Below, piece after piece: positions 55,429 through 61,551 of a stretch of 64,000 nucleotides of DNA. The notes beneath the pieces were generated by a model that searched no databases, was not told the DNA's origin, and worked only from the letters and a program-made list of their open reading frames with translations. Origin of the DNA: CAVQBL01 sp963710715 (GTDB lineage Bacteria > Pseudomonadota > Gammaproteobacteria > DSM-16500); NCBI GenBank assembly GCA_963710715.1, contig CAVQBL010000013.1, forward strand, positions 248,001-312,000, read 5' to 3'. The translations under genes were made by a program, and so were the position numbers. The number at the start of each line of letters is the position of its first letter. Position 1 is the first letter of the stretch.

Positions 55429-55936
55429 ATGTGGAAATTGTGAGAAAGAATTTAAATCTCCGGAATTATTAGAGGAAACTTATGGCGAGTTTTTAATGAG
55501 AAGTGAAAAAGGTGATGTAGTTTATCTATGTGCTTTAGATAATGGCGTCTTCGCTGAATTCTCAGATATGCTAAAAAAGCATTCATTTATGTTAGAAGTA
55601 AAAGATCTAGATCGGGCAACAATACTGCATAGCATATTTGGCTGGGCATGTGATTTGTCAGCCGATGGTGCTCGTTATGAGATAACTCAAAAACCTGTTT
55701 GTCCGCGATGTGGAAAATGTAATATAAAACGTTGGGGGCCAACAAATCCTTTAGAATTTACTGAAATGTATATTAGGCCTGTTACGCATGAGGAATGGAA
55801 TCGATTATCAAAAGACGAAAAACAAACTGTGGTCGATGAAGCGATAAATAATTATTTAAATCAAAAAGAGAAGCCAGGTCTAACGAGCATGACAAAGCAG
55901 CTTCTGCAAGGCAGGATTAAGACGAAAAACGGTTGA
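55403..55936 (+). CDS. Orphan zinc-ribbon immunity-like protein
   Basis: 177 residues, cytoplasmic. Cys pairs C10-x2-C13 (FECGNCEKEF) and CPRCGKC (~residues 100-106) could bind zinc. It overlaps the repaired end of the preceding toxin and has an AGAGGAAG ribosome site. The immunity role is inferred from this overlap. Confidence 0.7.
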   Translation: MKLNYFYFECGNCEKEFKSPELLEETYGEFLMRSEKGDVVYLCALDNGVFAEFSDMLKKHSFMLEVKDLDRATILHSIFGWACDLSADGARYEITQKPVCPRCGKCNIKRWGPTNPLEFTEMYIRPVTHEEWNRLSKDEKQTVVDEAINNYLNQKEKPGLTSMTKQLLQGRIKTKNG

Positions 55937-55954
55937 TGGGGTAAAAAATAAAAA

Positions 55955-56028
55955 ATGGGGTCACGTCTTCATCATTTAACAAGTTATCCTTTTAATCGTT
56001 AATCGGTTAAGTTGCTTTGTGATGAGAC
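55955..56028. repeat. Cassette-junction palindrome P1, copy 2 (interrupted by IS)
   Basis: Same sequence as copy 1 up to GATGAGAC (56021-56028), then the IS element. The missing end GATGAGACGTGACCCC resumes at 56846, with GATGAGAC present on both sides. Confidence 0.8.
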
Positions 56029-56845
56029 CATATCATTATCCGCAAGTTAACAATCAAGAATCTGCATCAAGATTTAATATATTTTATTGGCCAGAGGCCA
56101 AAAAGCGTAGCTTAGCCCAGGCTAAGAATGCGCTCTTTGCATTCGCCAGCCTGGATAACAAATCATTCCTCCCGTTACGCGCTGTAAGCGCATTAGAAAT
56201 TCAACCATAGGAAATAAAACATGTCACAATCGTTATCCCAGCTATGGGTACACATTATTTTTTCGACCAAAAATCGACGACCGTTTTTAAAGGATGCTCT
56301 CGTTCGCGAACGACTATATGATTACATCAAAGCAATTTGTCATGCAAAAAATTGCGATGTTAATATCATCAACGGTATTGAAGACCATGTGCATCTACTC
56401 GTAGGCTTACATAAAAATATCTCGTTATCAAAATTAATTGAGGAAATAAAACGTTCTTCTTCTAAATGGATAAAAGCACTGGATAATTCTCTTCATCAAT
56501 TTTATTGGCAAAGTGGATATGGTGCATTTAGCGTTAGCCAATCCCAGCTAGAGCGAGTGAGATTGTATATTAAAAATCAGCATCAACATCATCAAAAGCA
56601 AAGTTTTCAAGATGAGCTTAGAAAATTTCTGGTTCAACATCATATGGCGTATGATGAGAGCTATCTTTGGAATTGACTGATGCGCTTACAGCGCGTAACG
56701 GGAGGAATGATTTGTTACCCAGGCTGGCGAATGCAAAGAGCGCATTCTTAGCCTGGGCTAAGCTACGCTTTTTGGCCTCTGGCCAATAAAAATATATTAA
56801 ATCTTGATGCAGATTCTTGATTATTAACTTGTGGGTAATGATATG
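56029..56845 (+). mobile_element. IS200-like element with 165-bp inverted repeats
   Basis: 817 bp. The left arm (56029-56193) and right arm (56680-56845) are imperfect inverted repeats of ~165 bp beginning CATATCATTA(T/C)CC(G/C)CAAG, with inner hairpins such as GGCCAGAGGCC and AGCCCAGGCT. The transposase lies between them. The 8-bp GATGAGAC flanks both sides as a direct repeat. Confidence 0.85.
56221..56676 (+). CDS. IS200-like HUH/Y1 transposase
   Basis: 151 residues: LWVHIIFSTKNRRPFLKD at the start, the HUH motif in GIEDHVHLLVGLH, LIEEIKRSSSKW, and the Tyr-helix VRLYIKNQHQHHQ. This is a Y1 single-strand transposase of the IS200/REP-associated type, apparently intact. TAGGAAAT precedes the ATG. 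Confidence 0.9.
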   Translation: MSQSLSQLWVHIIFSTKNRRPFLKDALVRERLYDYIKAICHAKNCDVNIINGIEDHVHLLVGLHKNISLSKLIEEIKRSSSKWIKALDNSLHQFYWQSGYGAFSVSQSQLERVRLYIKNQHQHHQKQSFQDELRKFLVQHHMAYDESYLWN

Positions 56846-56867
56846 GATGAGACGTGACCCCATCCTT

Positions 56868-56934
56868 CATTATTGGAGAACCAATTCCTATTGATAAGTA
56901 TCAAAATCGCAATACGTGGAGATTAGGCCAATGA
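56868..56934 (+). pseudogene. Toxin C-terminal remnant
   Basis: A short open frame (IIGEPIPIDKYQNRNTWRLG) ends in a TGA that overlaps the ATG of the next immunity gene (ATGA at 56931), as in the intact giant toxin. Too short to place in a family. Confidence 0.5.
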
Positions 56935-57290
56935 AAATAAATAATGCCGTTATTTCTTATGATAAAAACAAATTAACTATCAAATTTAATGGAGATGAAA
57001 AAGTAATTAAATTTAAATATGATATTGGAAAAGTTCAGGAATTTGAAAATTGTATAGTAGTGATGATAGATCCTCCTCAAGGAGCGGTATTTAATGAGAA
57101 TGTATTTGGTGTTTCATATGAAGGAAAAATTCTTTGGCAAGTTAAACCACTAAAATATGTTTATAACGATAGTCCTTTTACTGGCATGGTTCGTGAAGAA
57201 AATTTCATAAAGTTATTTAACTGGGATGGCACAGATTTAACAGTTAATCCAAGAACAGGGGAGATAATTAGTAAAGGATATAGCAAGTAA
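56931..57290 (+). CDS. Orphan immunity protein, paralogue of Imm-1
   Basis: 119 residues from the ATG at 56931, overlapping the preceding toxin tail. Aligns throughout with Imm-1 at 52401: VFGVSYEGKILWQVKPLKYV / VFGVSYDGRILWQIEKLKYI, and both contain DSPFTGMVRE and end GKGYSK or KGYSK (ISKGYSK). The two have clearly diverged (roughly half of positions), so they may protect against variant toxins. A GTG at 56916 is a possible but less likely start. Confidence 0.75.
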   Translation: MKINNAVISYDKNKLTIKFNGDEKVIKFKYDIGKVQEFENCIVVMIDPPQGAVFNENVFGVSYEGKILWQVKPLKYVYNDSPFTGMVREENFIKLFNWDGTDLTVNPRTGEIISKGYSK

Positions 57291-57293
57291 TGA

Positions 57294-57542
57294 TGGAAGA
57301 AGTTTAAATTCATGGGTAACGGAGTTATTTTCTAACGTGGATTCCGGATAATATTCTCGTTTCCCAAAATTAATAAACCATCTCCACACCATTCTCCGCA
57401 AATAACTCGCGCAATGTTTCCAATAAAGCATCCGCGGGTCGTACGCGCCATGCTTCGCCCAAGTTGAGATTTGCGGTTGCATTGTGTCGTAAATAATCAA
57501 CAGTCACACGACACGAACCGCCACGGTATTTTTCTAAAATTG
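57294..57542. repeat. Duplicated 3' ends of hicB and dnaE
   Basis: 57294-57349 matches the last codons of hicB (61438-61493). 57370-57542 matches the dnaE 3' end (61552-61724), about 57 codons on the minus strand with several silent-looking differences. A ~38-bp stretch between the two genes is missing. Palindrome P2 follows immediately. Confidence 0.9.
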
Positions 57543-57651
57543 GGGAACCGGGTCAGGTATCAAAATGATATAGGTTATATTCTAACAAACAGATCAATTA
57601 TCAAATAATTAATTAACCTCTATCAATTTGATATTTGACCCAATTCTGTCC
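57543..57651. repeat. Cassette-junction palindrome P2, copy 2
   Basis: Identical to 53993-54101. Left flank is the dnaE fragment, right flank the pretoxin segment. Confidence 0.85.
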
Positions 57652-59052
57652 TTGACAGGTATAAAGCTAGGTTCAGCGTTGCAATCAAGTGGTTTATCGC
57701 AAGCACAAGCTCGGCTCGTGCTAGGCGGAGTGAATACGGCGTTAGGATCAGCGGTCACATCTGCTGTTAATGGAGCAGCACCCGATCTTAGAGTGATGGC
57801 AGCGCAATATGTAGGAAGCCAAGCAGGGCAAACAGCAGTGGATGTAGCTGCTGATCAAATAGATCATTTGACTCATGGCATAAATCAAACATCCAAACCA
57901 AGAGATTTAAGTCAAGCAAACCAAAGAGAATCTCAAACTCGCTCATCAGCACGTAATCAACAAACAGCCAATAGACAGTTAGATAGAAAACTCGAAACAA
58001 GAGAAGCTGATGCGCATGATGGTGACATGAGAAGTCAAGCGAGGCGGACTGCAGATAGAGAGTTTATCCATCAAATGGAGGAGCCAATTAAAATACCTGA
58101 TGTAAATGTTAATTTGAATGTTCCTAGAAGATATGTGGGTGATTTAATGCGAGGAGAGACGCTCATGGAGCCAAGTAGCGTATCTTCTGTGGCAAATAAT
58201 CGATCTTCATTTTGGAATAACCTTAATGCATTCGCAAATTCAAAAACCATTGGAAAAATTAATTCCATGGGTGAAGGAATTGCCGGACTTGCTTTACATC
58301 CCATTAATGCAGCCAAAGGAATAGCAAGCTTTATAAGTAACCCCATGCCCGCCCTAGAGAGCGCAGTGACTTCTGTATCAGATGATTGGCATGCTTTAAC
58401 GGGCAGTGCAAGCAGTTGGTCAGAGAGGGTTGATGCGCTAGGCAGTTTGCTGTTAGATGTTCCCGCAGCTGTTTCAGGAGTAGGAGCCGCCGTGAGAGGT
58501 GCTTCAGCAGTAGGACGACTTGGGCTTTTTAATGGAAGTGCTGGAAGCTTTGGTAGAGGTGCAGTGGCGCAGTTGGGGCTGCTTGGGGAAAGGGAAGCTG
58601 TTGTACAACAAGCTATATTTAAACATCCTCTTGCGGGCTTATCTCCTGAAAATGTTATAAGGTTGGCAGATGAAATAGGTTTAGGCACTCCTCGAGATCA
58701 ACTTATACTTTGGTCAGGATTAGGGCGAGGTAATGCTGGTGTTAGATTATCACAAGAATATGCGGCAGTTAATGGTGGTATAACTCTTGAAATGACCTCA
58801 GGGGGTAGATGGTTAGAAAAAATGGATTTGTATGCTACAAATTCACCATTTACTCGTGCAGAAGTAGGTGAGATTTGGGAAAAAGTTTCTACGCGAATGA
58901 TTCAGCAAGCCAGTGGTCAAGTAAGATCAGTGGTTGGTCAAGTGAAACCAGATAGTATTTATAGAGCAGAGCAGGCTGAAATGCTAATGAATAATAGACT
59001 AACAGGTCTGGATGAATTAAATTTAAAACCAAGATTTATTTTTGGTAAATAA
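57628..59052 (+). CDS. Orphan toxin cassette: pretoxin segment plus ADP-ribosyl-cyclase-like toxin
   Basis: 474 codons open from a TTG in palindrome P2, without a ribosome site. Residues ~200-310 are a cassette-specific linker (TIGKINSMGEGIAGLALHPI). The toxin end (~345-474) reads LILWSGLGRGNAGVRLSQEY, GGITLEMTSGGRWLEKMDLY, EIWEKVSTRMIQQASGQVRS, DSIYRAEQAEML. These line up with CD38/ADP-ribosyl cyclases: LLWS (Trp125), TLED (Glu146), FWKTVSRRFAEAA (Trp189, Ser193) and the catalytic Glu226 region. Bacterial toxins of this fold degrade NAD+. The frame is intact, so this could be functional if joined to the giant gene. Confidence 0.8.
   Translation: MIFDPILSLTGIKLGSALQSSGLSQAQARLVLGGVNTALGSAVTSAVNGAAPDLRVMAAQYVGSQAGQTAVDVAADQIDHLTHGINQTSKPRDLSQANQRESQTRSSARNQQTANRQLDRKLETREADAHDGDMRSQARRTADREFIHQMEEPIKIPDVNVNLNVPRRYVGDLMRGETLMEPSSVSSVANNRSSFWNNLNAFANSKTIGKINSMGEGIAGLALHPINAAKGIASFISNPMPALESAVTSVSDDWHALTGSASSWSERVDALGSLLLDVPAAVSGVGAAVRGASAVGRLGLFNGSAGSFGRGAVAQLGLLGEREAVVQQAIFKHPLAGLSPENVIRLADEIGLGTPRDQLILWSGLGRGNAGVRLSQEYAAVNGGITLEMTSGGRWLEKMDLYATNSPFTRAEVGEIWEKVSTRMIQQASGQVRSVVGQVKPDSIYRAEQAEMLMNNRLTGLDELNLKPRFIFGK
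57652..58035 (+). repeat. Shared 384-bp pretoxin segment, copy 3
   Basis: See copy 1. It differs from the giant gene chiefly at GCGCATGATGGT (GGTGGT in copy 1). Confidence 0.95.
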
Positions 59053-59068
59053 TACAAGGAGTTTAGAA

Positions 59069-59353
59069 ATGTTTACATGGTTGAATAAGCAAGGTGTGAA
59101 AAGTAGTAAGGGCTTTGTTGTTCAATCAGTCGCAAGATTTACCATTGAATATAGAGAAGGCGGAAAATGTATTTCTATCGATGTAGAGAGTGACTATACT
59201 CCAGGAATGAAGCCTAGAGAAAAGGTAAAATTAAGTTCTTTTTCAAAATGGGATGATGACACGCCTATTTCTAAGGCAAGGCAGGAGGAAATTCTGAAGA
59301 ATTTTACAGAGGCAATGGAGTTTCAAGGGATTAGCGTGATAGTTGATTTGTGA
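59069..59353 (+). CDS. Immunity protein of the ADP-ribosyl-cyclase-like cassette
   Basis: 94 residues from the ATG at 59069, with AAGGAG 8 nt upstream and 16 nt after the toxin stop. Starts FTWLNKQGVKSSKGFVVQSV and contains EYREGGKCISIDVES. Related to the protein at 53087-53341. It should block the adjacent NAD-degrading toxin (inference from pairing). Confidence 0.75.
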   Translation: MFTWLNKQGVKSSKGFVVQSVARFTIEYREGGKCISIDVESDYTPGMKPREKVKLSSFSKWDDDTPISKARQEEILKNFTEAMEFQGISVIVDL

Positions 59354-59365
59354 CAAGAAAAAAAA

Positions 59366-59452
59366 TGGGGTCACGTCTCATCATTTAACAAGTTATCCTT
59401 TTAATCGTTAATCGGTTAAGTTGCTTTGTGATGAGACGTGACCTCATCATTT
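59366..59452. repeat. Cassette-junction palindrome P1, copy 3
   Basis: Matches copy 1; lies behind the immunity gene at 59069-59353. Confidence 0.85.
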
Positions 59453-59806
59453 CCTGGTTTAAGCCGCATACATTTTTATCATAACCCTATAACGGGTGAT
59501 GTTTATTATGGTGTCGATTTTAAAGCGGTATTTGATCATCAAGGGAACTGGAGTTTAGAGCCAGCTATAAAGTTTACTATGAATCCAGGTTCTTAAAAGG
59601 AAATTATTATGAAAGTTAAATGTAAGCAAATAATCAATGAGCATACACAACAACGACAAAATACAAGCCCATGGTTAACAATTGGCAAGAACCAACTTTT
59701 TGGGAAGATTGCTTCAATGGAGATGCAAAAGCCTTAGAAATCTATAAACAAGAAACTAGAATTATTTATGAAGAAGAGACTTAAGATTTAAATGTAGGAG
59801 GTGTAT
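59453..59806 (+). pseudogene. Second copy of toxin tail plus truncated immunity gene
   Basis: Copy of 53437-53992. The toxin tail is kept with minor changes (MNPGS end at ~59595). The immunity gene starting at 59610 has lost 193 bp between two TTGG repeats (after TGGTTAACAATTGG), which shifts the frame. Confidence 0.8.
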
Positions 59807-59812
59807 CATCTT

Positions 59813-59941
59813 CCAAAAAAACGATTTACATTTGTAATGCAAACTAAGGTTGATAGTGGCATAAATACAATAGTAGTTCCCGCAGAACATTTACCTATAT
59901 TATCAGTAGAAATGATTCAAAATAAATTATTGCCTAGGTGA
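59813..59941 (+). pseudogene. Toxin C-terminal remnant
   Basis: Open frame reading PKKRFTFVMQTKVDSGINTI then VVPAEHLPILSVEMIQNKLL and a stop at 59939-59941. It begins where the preceding duplication ends, and is followed 12 nt later by an immunity-like gene. Family unknown. Confidence 0.5.
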
Positions 59942-59953
59942 TAAATTTAAAAT

Positions 59954-60703
59954 ATGAAAATTAATCGACAAAATTTAGAAGAAATCATTCTTACTTTTAG
60001 AGACTCTATTGAGAAACGAAGAAATGATCTGATTTATCACCCAGAAAAAGATAAGGATGGTGATATTTCTTCACGTTTGGCTGGGAATTTAAGAGTTTAT
60101 GCTATCAACTCGTATGCTTTGAATAAAGATAAATTGGCTCTTATCACGCATTTAAAAGAATGTGTTCAGACTAAAGAGAGTTTATTAGATCGTTATTATG
60201 CTGGCGCGCCCATAGATGAAAGTTTCGTTGATTTACTCAACTATCAAACACTTTTTGATGCTTTAGCAACGGGAGACATTAGCTTAGCTAAACGTTTTGC
60301 AGCAAAAATAGATAAACGAGGAATTTCTGATAAAGAAGGATATCATCCTTTAGTCCGCACATTATCTAATACGTTGAAGTGGTCAGTTCTCGAAGATAAT
60401 CAACAAATTCAAAAGTGGTTACCTCAGCTGATTCAAGTTTGTCAGCACAACAAAGACTCTCGAAATTTTATGGGATATGCGGAAGTGTTTGATGGTTTTT
60501 TAAATAAAGATTTACAAAAGATAGATCTTGGCTTTAAACATATTTTAGAAGGACATAAAAAAGAATCGGCCAAAGGATATTTTCAGGGCACACCTGACCA
60601 GTATCTTTGTGTCTGGGGCATTGGGTTAGTAAATCTTGCTCATTTTAGAGGGTTAAATGTGCAAATAAATGATGAGTATATTCCAACTACATTATTGAAT
60701 TAG
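59954..60703 (+). CDS. Orphan immunity-like protein (possibly Imm49-like)
   Basis: 249 residues, all-helical look: KINRQNLEEIILTFRDSIEK, LFDALATGDISLAKRFAAKI, GYHPLVRTLSNTLKWSVL, YLCVWGIGLVNLAHFRGLNV. Size and the ALATGDISLA-type helical repeats resemble Imm49 family immunity proteins; this is a weak recognition. It follows a toxin tail and is the last member of the array. Confidence 0.6.
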   Translation: MKINRQNLEEIILTFRDSIEKRRNDLIYHPEKDKDGDISSRLAGNLRVYAINSYALNKDKLALITHLKECVQTKESLLDRYYAGAPIDESFVDLLNYQTLFDALATGDISLAKRFAAKIDKRGISDKEGYHPLVRTLSNTLKWSVLEDNQQIQKWLPQLIQVCQHNKDSRNFMGYAEVFDGFLNKDLQKIDLGFKHILEGHKKESAKGYFQGTPDQYLCVWGIGLVNLAHFRGLNVQINDEYIPTTLLN

Positions 60704-60850
60704 AACATTGACTTCCGTATCAGATGATTGGTAAGAGAAAAATGGGGTCCATATATGACCCCTTCTTTCGTTTATCAATTTCATGAGTTATCAGTTAAAG
60801 CAATCAAGCAAATTTAGTGTTACTAAATTACTTGTAAATAAAGCAATTTA
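60704..60850. other. Array end: pretoxin scrap and terminator-like hairpin
   Basis: 60709-60731 (GACTTCCGTATCAGATGATTGG) matches a cassette-linker stretch at about 58368-58389 with one change, a leftover of another cassette. GGGGTC-CATATAT-GACCCC at 60744-60762 can form a terminator-like hairpin. Confidence 0.5.
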
Positions 60851-60891
60851 TGATATCATTATTTGATATCATGTTATCGCGGTACTATAAT
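60851..60891 (+). promoter_or_regulatory. hicAB promoter with overlapping operator
   Basis: TTGATA (60863-60868), 17-bp spacer, TATAAT (60886-60891), near consensus. Two copies of the palindrome TGATATCA (60851-60858 and 60864-60871) 13 bp apart overlap the -35 box, a likely binding site for HicB autoregulation. Confidence 0.65.
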
Positions 60892-60910
60892 AATATAAGA
60901 AAAATGGATA

Positions 60911-61165
60911 ATGAATAAAACACATCAAAGAACGCTAGAAGCTATTTTTCGGAAACCAGTCCCAACTAGCCTTGAATGGCGGCGGATTGAGTCTCTGTTT
61001 ACGGCGATAGGTACGCAAATTATCGAAGGGGCTGGCTCGAGAGTGCGATTTGAGCTTAATGGGGTTATTGGTACGTTCCATAGACCGCATCCCCAAAAGG
61101 AGGCTAAGCCATATCAAGTTCGCGATGCGCGGTTATTTCTTGAAAAAGTGGGGGTATTGCCATGA
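60911..61165 (+). CDS. hicA: HicA-family mRNA interferase toxin
   Basis: 84 residues: SLEWRRIESLFTAIGTQIIE, GAGSRVRFELNGVIGTFHRP, HPQKEAKPYQVRDARLFLEK. This is the HicA variant with the catalytic His in FHRPHPQKE. It cleaves mRNA when free of HicB. Its stop overlaps the hicB ATG (ATGA). Confidence 0.9.
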   Translation: MNKTHQRTLEAIFRKPVPTSLEWRRIESLFTAIGTQIIEGAGSRVRFELNGVIGTFHRPHPQKEAKPYQVRDARLFLEKVGVLP

Positions 61166-61494
61166 ACACAATGAGTTATAAAGGTTATGCAGCACGTATA
61201 GAATATAGTGATGAAGATGATTGCTTTGTAGGCCATATAGCCGGAATCAATGATATCATTGGTTTCCATGGAGATTCCGTCTCCAAGTTGCATAAAGCTT
61301 TTGAAGAGGCTGTAGATGATTATCTGGAAACCTGCAAAAAAATAAGGAAATCTCCTCAGAAACCTTATTCAGGACACATCATGTTACGTGTGCCGCCGGA
61401 ACTTCATGCAAAAGTTGCAATGCTAGCGGAAGCGCATGGAAGAAGTTTAAATTCATGGGTAATGGAGTTATTTTCTAACGTGGATTCCGGATAA
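61162..61494 (+). CDS. hicB: HicB-family antitoxin
   Basis: 110 residues: a partial RNase-H-like N-domain (MSYKGYAARIEYSDEDDCFV, GHIAGINDIIGFHGDSVSKL) and a C-terminal ribbon-helix-helix (GHIMLRVPPELHAKVAMLAE, HGRSLNSWVMELF). It neutralises HicA and probably represses the promoter. Its last ~18 codons are duplicated at 57294-57349. Confidence 0.9.
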   Translation: MNTMSYKGYAARIEYSDEDDCFVGHIAGINDIIGFHGDSVSKLHKAFEEAVDDYLETCKKIRKSPQKPYSGHIMLRVPPELHAKVAMLAEAHGRSLNSWVMELFSNVDSG

Positions 61495-61551
61495 TATTAG
61501 AGTTCTTTCCAAACCTTCGTCTTTTGTTGTTACTCTTCCCGTTTCCCAAAA

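Noticed and set aside
56019..56210. 63-codon frame in the IS left arm, and its mirror image at 56618-56863
   Set aside because: Both are translations of the long inverted repeats; hairpin sequence rather than protein.
58071..58688. 205-codon minus-strand frame in the cyclase-like cassette
   Set aside because: Antisense shadow of the cassette frame, which has family motifs.
53345..59452. Repeated short palindromes considered as a CRISPR array
   Set aside because: Copies are kilobases apart, with genes rather than spacers between them, and no cas gene is in the window.
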